NCBI GenBank assembly: GCA_031296325.1
Contig: JARLFY010000067.1
Coordinates: forward strand, 1 to 35,283
Length of the DNA: 35,283 nt
Direction of reading: 5' to 3'
Source: Acidobacteriaceae bacterium
Lineage (GTDB): Bacteria; Acidobacteriota; Terriglobia; Terriglobales; Acidobacteriaceae
The stretch's first letter is position 1, and each line of letters starts with the position of its first letter. Positions 1-7,545 of the stretch are shown piece by piece. Under the pieces are notes generated by a model, which was not told the DNA's origin, did not search any database, and saw nothing but the letters and a program-made list of their open reading frames with translations. The position numbers and the translations under genes are program-made.

Positions 1-1326
1 CGCCCGCAGACTCTCCGCCGCCGCATCCATCTGCACCCGCGTAGTCAACTCCGTGGCGCACCACAAACTCGCATTCGGCCCAAGCTCGGGATACCACTTC
101 GCCAGCGGCAATCCGCCAATGATCTTCTCTTCAAGCAGCGAAGAATTAACCTCCTCCGCCGAAGCAGGCAACTCGACGACGAACTCGTGGAAACGCGGCG
201 CACCCTCGAACAAAATCTTCGCATCGGCACCCAGCGCGCTCTTCAGATACGAAGCCTTCGCCAGATTATGTTCCGCCAACTCCCGCAGACCCTGCTTGCC
301 ATACACCGTCAAAAAGATCGTCGCGATCAGCGCGACCAGCGCCTGATTGGTGCAGATATTCGAGGTCGCCTTCTCGCGCCGGATGTGTTGCTCGCGCGTG
401 GAGAGCGTCAGCACATACCCCCGCTTGCCGTCGGCGTCGTTCGTCTCGCCGACGAGACGGCCCGGCATCTGGCGCATGAACTTTTCCTTGCACGCAATGA
501 CGCCGCAGTACGGCCCGCCAAAGCTGACCGCAACGCCAAACGACTGCGCCTCCAGCGATACGATGTCGGCCTCCGCAGGCGGTCGTACAACGCCCAGTGA
601 GACCGCTTCGGCGATCGAAACAATCAGCAGCGCACCCTTGGCGTGGGCGATCTCGGCAATCGCTGCAACGTCCTCAATCGTGCCGAAAAAATTCGGCGAC
701 TGGATCAACACGCAGGCCGTCTCGTTCGAAATTGCCGCGTCCAGAGCGGCCAGATCGACGCGGCCATTCTTCTCGTAGCCAACCTCGGCAACGGGAATCT
801 CCTGATGCTGCGCGTAGGTTGCAACGACCTCGCGATACTCGGGATGCACGGTGCGCGCGATGACGGCCTTGTCGCGTTTGGTGATGCGCACCGCCATCAT
901 CATCGCCTCTGCCGCGCCGGTCGAGCCGTCGTACATTGACGCGTTGGCGATCTCCATGCCGGTCAGTTCGCAGATCATCGTCTGGAACTCGAACATCGCC
1001 TGTAGTGTTCCCTGCGCGATCTCCGGCTGGTAGGGCGTGTAGCTGGTCAAAAACTCGCCGCGCTGAATAAGCGCGTCGATCACGACCGGACGATAGTGGC
1101 AATACGCCCCCGCGCCAAGGAAGCTGGCGTAGCCCGTGGCGTTGTCGTCGGCGAAGGCGCGAAAGCGGTCAACGATCTCCGACTCCGAGTGCTGGCGTGG
1201 AATCGCGAGATCGCGTGTCAGTTGAAATTCAGCAGGGATCGTCGCAAACAAATCGTCAATGGAATCGACGCCAATCTCCGCAAGCATCTCCTTGCGGTCG
1301 TTGGGCGACTTGGGCAGATAGCGCAT
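1..1326 (-). CDS. gcvPA: Glycine dehydrogenase (decarboxylating) subunit 1, P-protein alpha half, C-terminus cut by window edge
   Basis: This is the N-terminal half of the split P-protein of the glycine cleavage system, which decarboxylates glycine and passes the aminomethyl group to lipoylated GcvH. Reading the minus strand from 1326 gives an open frame of 442 codons to the edge, beginning [15 protein letters not shown]. It contains typical GcvPA blocks such as [45 protein letters not shown] and [10 protein letters not shown]. The family is about 450 residues, so only a few C-terminal residues should be missing. Its ATG overlaps the gcvH stop by one base (TAATG), which suggests translational coupling. 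The PLP-binding lysine belongs to the partner GcvPB, which should lie just outside the window. The identification is firm. Confidence 0.95.
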   Translation of the reverse strand, partial: MRYLPKSPNDRKEMLAEIGVDSIDDLFATIPAEFQLTRDLAIPRQHSESEIVDRFRAFADDNATGYASFLGAGAYCHYRPVVIDALIQRGEFLTSYTPYQPEIAQGTLQAMFEFQTMICELTGMEIANASMYDGSTGAAEAMMMAVRITKRDKAVIARTVHPEYREVVATYAQHQEIPVAEVGYEKNGRVDLAALDAAISNETACVLIQSPNFFGTIEDVAAIAEIAHAKGALLIVSIAEAVSLGVVRPPAEADIVSLEAQSFGVAVSFGGPYCGVIACKEKFMRQMPGRLVGETNDADGKRGYVLTLSTREQHIRREKATSNICTNQALVALIATIFLTVYGKQGLRELAEHNLAKASYLKSALGADAKILFEGAPRFHEFVVELPASAEEVNSSLLEEKIIGGLPLAKWYPELGPNASLWCATELTTRVQMDAAAESLRA

Positions 1327-1715
1327 TAGTGCTCGGTCTCCTCGGCGATAAAGGCCTCGTATTCAGCGGCGGAGAGCAGCGTCTCCAGCTCGGCTGGGTT
1401 GGCGATCTCGAGCTTCAGCATCCAAGTCGTGTTGGCGTCTTCGTTCACCTTCTCCGGCTTATCCCGCAGAACTTCGTTGATCGCGGTGACGGTGCCGGAG
1501 ACCGGAGAGTACAGATCGCTGACGGCCTTCACGCTCTCCACCGAGCCGAAGATCTTGCCCGCCTCCAGCGTGTCGCCCACCTTGGGCAGTTCGACGAAGA
1601 CGATGTCTCCCAGCGAGCCCTGTGCGTAATCCGTAATACCAACGGTTCCGACCGCGCCTGCGACCGAGATCCACTCGTGTTCCTTGGTGTACTTGTAATC
1701 CGTGGGATAGGGCAT
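1326..1715 (-). CDS. gcvH: Glycine cleavage system H protein
   Basis: GcvH is the lipoylated shuttle that carries the aminomethyl group from P- to T-protein. The 129-residue product begins [16 protein letters not shown] and has the lipoylation motif [15 protein letters not shown] with the modified lysine at about residue 63. A longer in-frame start exists at 1784, but the ATG at 1715 is preferred. It gives the family's usual length, begins where the conserved N-terminus begins, and has GGAGG about 11 bases upstream. The gene overlaps gcvPA by one base and lies in the order gcvT, small protein, gcvH, gcvPA. Confidence 0.95.
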   Translation of the reverse strand: MPYPTDYKYTKEHEWISVAGAVGTVGITDYAQGSLGDIVFVELPKVGDTLEAGKIFGSVESVKAVSDLYSPVSGTVTAINEVLRDKPEKVNEDANTTWMLKLEIANPAELETLLSAAEYEAFIAEETEH

Positions 1716-1783
1716 GACTTCAGCGTCCTCCAGCCTTGATTGTAGTGCGTTCGATAAAGAAAAACCGCGCAGAAATTCCTGCA

Positions 1784-2074
1784 TCAGCGAGGGCTAAATC
1801 CGGGGTACGGCTCCAGTTGCGTGATCAGGGGGAACTCGATCATTCCGCGCTGCGCCAGCGGCAGCGACGAGGCCAACGCGCGCGCCTCTTCCTCGCTGGC
1901 GGCCTCGAAGATCATCGCCGCGCCGGGCATATCCTTGCGCCGCCAGATGGAGCGCAACGAGCCTGCCGCATACATCGTACGTACGCGCTGCGACTCGTTC
2001 TCCAGCAGCTCTGAAGTCCACTGCTCGGCGGGAAACAGATCCATCTTGCGTCGGGTCAAAACTAGAAATTGCAT
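1784..2074 (-). CDS. Muconolactone delta-isomerase-like small protein (ferredoxin-like fold) in the gcv operon
   Basis: This 96-residue protein begins MQFLVLTRRKMDLFP. Its middle and C-terminal part, GSLRSIWRRKDMPGAAMIFEAASEEEA followed by LPLAQRGMIEFPLITQLEPYPGF (quoted with a gap), follows the layout of the muconolactone isomerase / YciI-like ferredoxin-fold families. In those families a W-R turn is followed by a strand and a final 'P-L-x-P' strand. The ATG at 2074 is chosen over an in-frame start at 2095 because AAGGAG lies seven bases before it. It sits between gcvT and gcvH on the same strand with short spacers and is probably co-transcribed. No catechol pathway genes are nearby, so true muconolactone isomerase activity is doubtful. 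The fold assignment is moderately sure; the function is unknown. Confidence 0.7.
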   Translation of the reverse strand: MQFLVLTRRKMDLFPAEQWTSELLENESQRVRTMYAAGSLRSIWRRKDMPGAAMIFEAASEEEARALASSLPLAQRGMIEFPLITQLEPYPGFSPR

Positions 2075-2118
2075 TGCACTCTCCTTGTTCTTCACTGCAT
2101 CTCTTGCGTCGAAACGCC

Positions 2119-3264
2119 TTACTTCCTCGGGCGTTTGTAGAACGGCGTTGCCACAACCTTTGCCTTCACAAGCTGGCCGCGAATCTCTACCGCGACGACC
2201 TCGTCAATCACTGCATACCGCACCGGAACATAAGCCAGCGCAATGTTTTTCTTCAGAAACGGCGCGGGCGAGCCACTGGTAATCTCTCCGATGCGTTCGC
2301 CTTCAACGGTGAAGACGGGATAGCCATCGCGTCCGATGCCGCGCTCGATCATCTCCAACCCAACGAGTCTGCGCTTCGGCCCTCCGGCAGCTTCAACCGC
2401 CACCAACGCATCGCGTCCCACGAAGTCTCCCTTGGCCGCCAGATCGAGCTTGGCGTAACGCCCCAGGTTTGCCTCGAAGACGTTGATTGTGTCCGAGATC
2501 TCGTGGCCATACAACGCCATCGCCGACTCCAACCGCAGCGTGTTGCGCGCGCCAAGTCCGCAGGGAAGAATGCCAAACTCTGCGCCAGCGTTGAGGATCT
2601 CATTCCACACTCGCGCACTGGTCGGCTCGTCCGAGGGAATGTAGATCTCGAAGCCATCTTCGCCGGTGTAGCCCGTTCGCGCAATCATCACGTTATAAAG
2701 CCCACAGACTTTTCCAAAAGTGAACCAGTAGTTCTTGATCGTGCTCAGATCGGTGTCGGTGAGCTTGGCCAGCGTCTCTGCGGCCTTCGGGCCTTGAATG
2801 GCGAGTTGAGTGTAGAGGTCGCTGTAGTCGCTGATGTGGATCCCGGGCATCGAGCCAATCTGGCTGCGCACCCAGGCCACATCCTTCTCGCGTGTGCCTG
2901 CGTTGATGACGATCAGGTAGTCGTTGTCCGAGAGCTTGTGCACGATCACGTCGTCAACAAAGGTTCCCTTCGGCGTCAGCATAGCCGAGTACTGCGCCTG
3001 CCCGACAGCCAGCTTTGAGGCGTCGTTCATGCACAGCCGCTGCACTGCGGCCAGCGATCCCGGCCCGCGCAGTTGAATGTCGCCCATGTGCGATACGTCG
3101 AAGAGTCCAACGCTGGTTCGCACCGCCATGTGTTCGGCGATGAGGCCGGAGTATTGCACCGGCATATCCCATCCGCCGAAGTCGACCATCTTCGCACCCA
3201 GCGCGCGATGCGTAGCGTTGAGCACGGTCTTGCGCAAAGTTTGTGGCGTGACAGTACTGCTCAT
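2119..3264 (-). CDS. gcvT: Glycine cleavage system aminomethyltransferase (T protein)
   Basis: GcvT transfers the methylene group from aminomethyl-GcvH to tetrahydrofolate and releases ammonia. The 381-residue product has the expected N-terminus ([29 protein letters not shown], quoted in pieces: [17 protein letters not shown]), the [10 protein letters not shown] block, the GYTGEDGFE block with its folate-contacting residues, and the C-terminal [20 protein letters not shown] region. Length is normal for the family. It is the first gene of the gcv operon. The start at 3264 has a GGGGA run about 11 bases upstream. A copy of the intergenic CATTCCG repeat lies just upstream. I looked for a glycine riboswitch in the leader and did not find one. 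Confidence 0.96.
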   Translation of the reverse strand: MSSTVTPQTLRKTVLNATHRALGAKMVDFGGWDMPVQYSGLIAEHMAVRTSVGLFDVSHMGDIQLRGPGSLAAVQRLCMNDASKLAVGQAQYSAMLTPKGTFVDDVIVHKLSDNDYLIVINAGTREKDVAWVRSQIGSMPGIHISDYSDLYTQLAIQGPKAAETLAKLTDTDLSTIKNYWFTFGKVCGLYNVMIARTGYTGEDGFEIYIPSDEPTSARVWNEILNAGAEFGILPCGLGARNTLRLESAMALYGHEISDTINVFEANLGRYAKLDLAAKGDFVGRDALVAVEAAGGPKRRLVGLEMIERGIGRDGYPVFTVEGERIGEITSGSPAPFLKKNIALAYVPVRYAVIDEVVAVEIRGQLVKAKVVATPFYKRPRK

Positions 3265-3343
3265 ACGGATGTGTCCCCTGTTTCAAGTCTAAATCGCGCT
3301 CCCGCTTGCCTTCCGGCTCGCGGACTAGACATCTTCGGAATTG

Positions 3344-3451
3344 CTATAGACCAATTTGTTTGTCATTCCGAACATTCTTGTTTGTCATTCCGTAGCGAAG
3401 CGAAGGAATCTGCTGTTGCTCGCTCCACGATGGACTTCCCATTACCGAAAA
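3344..3451 (+). repeat. CATTCCG dispersed repeat, near full-length copy (copy A)
   Basis: It starts with CTATAGACCAATTTG, followed by a half unit TGTCATTCCG. Then comes the full unit with the hairpin core (CCGTAGCGAAGCGAAGGAAT) and the tail CTGCTGTTGCTCGCTCCACG, ending at ATTACCGAAAA. The same left and right flanks recur at 18474-18564, and the right flank at 15537-15630, so the repeat is longer than the hairpin core. It lies between the small membrane protein gene and gcvT. Confidence 0.85.
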
Positions 3452-3455
3452 TTCA

Positions 3456-3935
3456 CTACTGTACCGGACTGACGCTCCTGATGTTGGTCAGAACCGGAGG
3501 ATGGCCCAACGCAATCCACGCTCCAACCGCGCCAAAGATCACCGAAAGCCATGTGCCGATGATCCAGATATTGTCGCTATCGACCGAGGAGCGCGGGCCG
3601 GAGGTGGTGTGCCAGCGGGCCGTTACCTTCAGCGCCAGAAAGCCCGCAATCAACTGGATTCCGCTGCCCGGAACCAATAGTGCGCCGGTGTAGATCGCTC
3701 GTTCCAGAATGCCGACCAGCCAACTCAAACGCGCCTTTTGATGATCGGGATCGACTGGATGATGCTTGCGGACATACGGCCACAGCGTCTTTTCTATCAA
3801 CAGCCAGAGCACCAGATGGCCCACCAGAATCGAAAACACAAACCCGGCAATTATTCGCAAGACTTTCCCGTCCTTATCTCTTCTGTCGTTTGAAGTCTTC
3901 TCTCTTCCGTGTTGTCGGAAAAGTTTTATCGACAT
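3456..3935 (-). CDS. Hypothetical small membrane protein
   Basis: I do not recognise this 159-residue product. It begins with a basic stretch (MSIKLFRQHGREKTSNDRRDKDGK). About three hydrophobic segments follow: roughly residues 27-48 (IIAGFVFSILVGHLVLWLLI), 78-102 (around GALLVPGSGIQLIAGFLAL) and 122-145 (IWIIGTWLSVIFGAVGAWIAL). It is therefore likely an inner-membrane protein with a cytoplasmic basic N-terminus. It lies alone between pyrC and the gcv operon on the same strand, with 185 bases of upstream intergenic sequence. Codon use and composition look like real coding sequence, but no function can be inferred. Confidence 0.65.
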   Translation of the reverse strand: MSIKLFRQHGREKTSNDRRDKDGKVLRIIAGFVFSILVGHLVLWLLIEKTLWPYVRKHHPVDPDHQKARLSWLVGILERAIYTGALLVPGSGIQLIAGFLALKVTARWHTTSGPRSSVDSDNIWIIGTWLSVIFGAVGAWIALGHPPVLTNIRSVSPVQ

Positions 3936-4120
3936 AGAGAATCATAGTCGTTTGAGCCCGTGCGCATCTCCCAATTCAGGACATAAAATCGCAGTCGCTG
4001 TACGCCGTTGCAACAGTATCGCAACTAGCGTCCAGAACCCCCGACACAAGTCCTTGTTTTAAAAGGGAAATACTTCTGTCCCGCGGCATGGGGTGCAGAA
4101 CCAGCAGGCTTGCCTTGCCT

Positions 4121-5464
4121 CTACGATTTGGCGCGATAGACAACCCGCCCTTCGCAGATCGTCGCCTGCACGCGTCCCCACATCGCCGAGCCATCGAACG
4201 GCGTGTTCTTCGACTTCGACCGCGACTCGCTCGCCGCAAAGTTCCACTCCACCGCCGGATCGAAGATCACCACATCGGCGAAGCTTCCCACATGCAGATT
4301 CCCGCGTTCGGTCAGCCCGATCACCTGCGCCGGACGCGCGCTCATCAGCCCAATCACCTGCGCCAGAGACATTCCATTCTCGCGATGCAGTACGCGCAAC
4401 GCCAGTCCCAGCGCGGTCTCCAGACCCGTAATGCCATTCGCCGCGCGCTCGAACTCCACCTCTTTCTCGTGCGAGGCGTGCGGCGCATGGTCGGTCGCAA
4501 TGCAGTCCACCGTGCCATCCATCAGCCCCTCGACGATGGCCCAGCGATCCGCCTCTGCGCGCAGCGGCGGGTTCATCTTGGCGTTGGTGTCATATGTAAT
4601 TCCCATGCAGCTATGTGCGTCAATCGCCTCTTCGGTCAGCGTGAAGTGGTGCGGAGAAGCCTCGCAGCTCACATGCAGCCCCTCAGCCTTGGCCGCGCGG
4701 ATCGCCTGTAACGCGCGGGCCGTCGACACATGCTGCACATGCAGATGCGGTCTCACCCGCTTCGTCTGCTCAATCTCCCGCAGCAGTTGCAGGTCGCGCT
4801 CGACGATGCGCACCTCCGCCTCGACCGGAATTCCGCGCAGCCCCAGACGAAAGGCCACTCGCCCAGCGTTCATGCTGCCGCCAACCGTCATACGCGTGTC
4901 CTCGGCGTGTTGCGAGATCGGCACGCCGAGCCTCCCCGCAGCCAGCAACGCCGCGCGCATCACCGCGTCCTCCAGCACCGGCTTGCCGTCGTCGGTGAAT
5001 CCGACCGCTCCCGCCGCAACCAACGCCGAAAAGTCCGTAATCTCCGCGCCCAGACTGCCCAGCGTCGCCGCAGGCATCGCCAGCAGATTCACCACCGAGC
5101 CGCGAGCCGCGTCCAGCATCCAGCGCAGGCTCTCCACCGAATCGTTCACCGGAGTCGTATTCGGCATGGCCACGACGGTCGTAAATCCCCCGGCCGCAGC
5201 CGCAGCCGTGCCGGTCGCAATCGTCTCCTTGTGCGTCTGCCCTGGCTCACGCAGATGCACATGAACGTCGATCAGCCCCGGCGCAACCACCAACCCAGCC
5301 GCATCGATCTGGTTCTCCCTCGGCAGCAAAGCGGCAACGCTCGCCAGTCCGCCCGGCACCTCGACCGCCGCAACTCGCCCATCGCGCAGCAATAAATCCC
5401 GCGACTCGTTGATCCCGCTTGCAGGATCCACCACCAACCCATTCAGAATCAGAATCTCGCTCAT
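4121..5464 (-). CDS. pyrC: Dihydroorotase
   Basis: PyrC cyclises carbamoyl aspartate to dihydroorotate in pyrimidine synthesis. The 447-residue product is of the class I (about 430-residue) type. Visible metal-site motifs are DVHVHLREPGQTHKE (His68 and His70), the HVQHVSTARAL region, CEASPHHFTL and the catalytic-region block CIATDHAPHA. The start at 5464 has a GAAGAG sequence a few bases upstream. It is the third gene of pyrR-pyrB-pyrC. A 221-base spacer containing two repeat copies separates it from pyrB. All key histidines and the DHAPH motif are present, so the enzyme should be active. Confidence 0.96.
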   Translation of the reverse strand: MSEILILNGLVVDPASGINESRDLLLRDGRVAAVEVPGGLASVAALLPRENQIDAAGLVVAPGLIDVHVHLREPGQTHKETIATGTAAAAAGGFTTVVAMPNTTPVNDSVESLRWMLDAARGSVVNLLAMPAATLGSLGAEITDFSALVAAGAVGFTDDGKPVLEDAVMRAALLAAGRLGVPISQHAEDTRMTVGGSMNAGRVAFRLGLRGIPVEAEVRIVERDLQLLREIEQTKRVRPHLHVQHVSTARALQAIRAAKAEGLHVSCEASPHHFTLTEEAIDAHSCMGITYDTNAKMNPPLRAEADRWAIVEGLMDGTVDCIATDHAPHASHEKEVEFERAANGITGLETALGLALRVLHRENGMSLAQVIGLMSARPAQVIGLTERGNLHVGSFADVVIFDPAVEWNFAASESRSKSKNTPFDGSAMWGRVQATICEGRVVYRAKS

Positions 5465-5548
5465 AGCTCTTCTTTCGCACCGCGTTGTTGTCTGTACTCA
5501 CGCATAGTTACTCGTGATATAAAGTATCGCGCAGCGAACAAAATGCGG

Positions 5549-5576
5549 GGATTCTTCGCTTCGCTCAGAATGACAA
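5549..5576 (-). repeat. CATTCCG-family repeat, short variant copy (copy B)
   Basis: On the minus strand this reads TTGTCATTCTGAGCGAAGCG followed by AAGAAT. This is the same hairpin plan as the other copies, with CTGAGCG in place of CCGCAGCG. It is the only copy of this variant in the window and lacks the longer flanks. It sits in the pyrB-pyrC spacer. Confidence 0.65.
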
Positions 5577-5632
5577 TTTGAAAATTTCTGTGACACATAG
5601 CAATCTTGAGGCAGCTTCTAAGATCGGAGCCA

Positions 5633-5656
5633 TCGGTGTAAATCGGTGTTAAGCCT
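5633..5656 (+). repeat. Solo copy of the GxxExxY-associated terminal repeat
   Basis: The 24 bases begin ATCGGTGTAAATCGGTGTTA and end AGCC. They match the right-hand repeat at 29253-29276 with a single mismatch. The repeat has an internal duplication (ATCGGTGT twice). No GxxExxY coding sequence is present next to it, so this is a solo copy in the pyrB-pyrC spacer. Confidence 0.75.
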
Positions 5657-5685
5657 CTCGTCCGATAGCCCAGTTCAAAACCAAC

Positions 5686-6726
5686 TCAAGCCGTAACTCC
5701 CATCGCCCGTACCAGCACGGCGCGGCGCACGGCCAGTCCCTGCGCAACCTGTAGCTCAATGGCCGACTGCGCGCAATCGGCCACATCGCCGGCGATCTCC
5801 AGCCCGCGAATGATCGGTCCGGGGTGCATCACCACCGCCTTGGGAGCCAGTCTCGCCAGCCGCTCCGCGTTCAGTTGATAGCGCTCCACATACTCGCCCA
5901 GATCCAGCGCCACTCCTGCCAGCCGCTCCTTCTGGATGCGCAACATCATGGCCACATCGGCCTGCGCCAAAGCGCGTTCGAAGTCGCGCTCAATTTCCAG
6001 CGGCGGCCCAGCGTGGGTCTCCAGCCCCAACGCGGTCTCCGGCAGCAGTTCCACCGGCCCGCACAGAATCACACGCGCGCCCAGCCTCGGCAGCAGCATT
6101 GCATTCGAGCGCGCCACGCGGCTGTGGCGAATGTCTCCGGTAATCACCACCGTCACTCCCGCCAGCGTCTTGGCATCGACCGTACTCTCATCCATCCCCA
6201 ACCGTTGCAGAATCGTACGCAGATCCAGCAGTGCCTGCGACGGATGCTGATGCATTCCATCGCCCGCATTCAGCACCGGCAGACCGGTCATGCGAGCCAG
6301 CAGCGAAGGCGCTCCCGAGGCCGGATGACGCAGAATAATCGCCTCGGCGCCCAGTGCGCGCAGGGTCAACCCCGTGTCCTTCAGACTCTCGCCTTTTTCA
6401 ATAGAGGAGGATTTATCGCTGACCAGCGTCGTCATCGCGCCCAGCGACTTTGCCGCCAGTTCGAACGAGGTTCGCGTTCGCGTACTCGACTCGTAGAAGA
6501 GCAGAGCAATCGTTCGCCCCGCCAGCAGCCGCGCCCGCTCTGCCGCCGCCATCGCCTCCAGCCGCGCCGCTGTCGCCAGGATTCCGGCCACATCGGCGAC
6601 CGTCAGTTGCTGCACCGTCAGCAGCGATCCCACTGCAATTCCCGAAGAGCGCTCGAAAAGCAGGCCCTCCCCGGCTTCTCTGTTCCCAACTCTCTTCGCC
6701 AGCTCAATCACTCTCTCTTGCCTCAA
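5686..6726 (-). CDS. pyrB: Aspartate carbamoyltransferase catalytic subunit
   Basis: PyrB joins carbamoyl phosphate and aspartate to give carbamoyl aspartate. Conserved motifs are STRTRTSFE (about residues 81-89, carbamoyl-phosphate loop), DKSSSIEKGESLKDT, HQHPSQALLD and the C-terminal HPGPIIRG (HPGPMNRG is more common). The open frame of 346 codons starts with TTG at 6726, overlapping the pyrR stop, and is about 35 residues longer than typical PyrB (about 310). A downstream in-frame GTG at 6711 or 6633 could be the true start; the conserved fold begins near SLLTVQQLT. No regulatory pyrI is nearby. It sits between pyrR and pyrC. Confidence 0.94.
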   Translation of the reverse strand: MRQERVIELAKRVGNREAGEGLLFERSSGIAVGSLLTVQQLTVADVAGILATAARLEAMAAAERARLLAGRTIALLFYESSTRTRTSFELAAKSLGAMTTLVSDKSSSIEKGESLKDTGLTLRALGAEAIILRHPASGAPSLLARMTGLPVLNAGDGMHQHPSQALLDLRTILQRLGMDESTVDAKTLAGVTVVITGDIRHSRVARSNAMLLPRLGARVILCGPVELLPETALGLETHAGPPLEIERDFERALAQADVAMMLRIQKERLAGVALDLGEYVERYQLNAERLARLAPKAVVMHPGPIIRGLEIAGDVADCAQSAIELQVAQGLAVRRAVLVRAMGVTA

Positions 6727-7310
6727 TCCACATGCTCGGCCAGCAGCACCTGCTCCTGCCCGTCAATCTCGTTCAGCATCACTTCGATAATCTCGCGGCG
6801 CGAGGTCGGAATCGTGCGTCCGGTAAAGGTCGCCTGAATCGGCAACTCGCGATGTCCTCGGTCGATCAGAACCAGCAGTTGCACGCTCTTTGGCCGTCCA
6901 TGGGCGAAGAGCGCGTCCATCGCCGCGCGAACCGTTCGCCCGGTATACAGAACGTCGTCCATCAGAATAATGTCGCGCCCGGTAATGTCGAAGCCGATCT
7001 CGCCCTCGACCACCGTAGGCCTCGGCCCAGTCGTCGTCAGGTCGTCGCGATAGAGGTGGATGTCCAGAACGCCCGTGTCCACCGGGCATCGCTCGATGCC
7101 GGAGATCAGCTTGCCCAGCCGCTGAGCCAGAGGAACGCCACGCCGCTTGATGCCGACCAGTCCCAGATTCGCGCAGCCATCGTTCTTCTCAACGATCTCA
7201 TGCGCCAAGCGCACCAGCGTCCGCTCAATCTCCGAGGCCGACATCAGCCGAATCTTCTCGCGCAACCCCGGCTTGGCGGGTGCCTTCGTCGTAGCTTCCG
7301 TATCGTTCAT
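6723..7310 (-). CDS. pyrR: Bifunctional pyr operon transcriptional regulator / uracil phosphoribosyltransferase
   Basis: PyrR senses UMP/UTP and PRPP and controls pyr genes through mRNA binding; many members also convert uracil to UMP. The 195-residue product carries the PRPP-binding loop MDDVLYTGRTVRAA (about residues 117-130) and the family blocks LVGIKRRGVPLA and LVLIDRGHRELP. The ATG at 7310 is chosen over an upstream in-frame start at 7394. It gives the usual family length and has AGGA about 11 bases upstream. The gene is first in pyrR-pyrB-pyrC. I searched its leader for a clear PyrR-binding hairpin and could not support one. Confidence 0.95.
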   Translation of the reverse strand: MNDTEATTKAPAKPGLREKIRLMSASEIERTLVRLAHEIVEKNDGCANLGLVGIKRRGVPLAQRLGKLISGIERCPVDTGVLDIHLYRDDLTTTGPRPTVVEGEIGFDITGRDIILMDDVLYTGRTVRAAMDALFAHGRPKSVQLLVLIDRGHRELPIQATFTGRTIPTSRREIIEVMLNEIDGQEQVLLAEHVD

Positions 7311-7545
7311 AATCTTCGTCTTCCTGTCCGCAGAATCTTCCTGCCCGCAGAGTACATTACCGTCGTTGCTGATAATACCAGCCTCGCCGCGCAATTTGTG
7401 TCGCCAGTTTTTTCCACTTGCCGAATTTTCGGAAGATTATCTCCCCCGTCGGCCTCTTCGCGTAGAATCGTAGGGGACGAAAACTCGCCCGCGGAGTCCT
7501 GTTCTGCTCTCATCTATCACCAACCTCTTCAGCAATCTTCGCCCC

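Noticed and set aside
3265-3343. Glycine riboswitch in the gcvT leader
   Set aside because: The short leader has GC-rich pairing potential, but I could not find the conserved glycine aptamer core elements.
7311-7545. PyrR attenuator in the pyrR leader
   Set aside because: A sequence near 7490-7505 weakly resembles the binding loop, but no convincing anti-antiterminator and terminator pair could be drawn.
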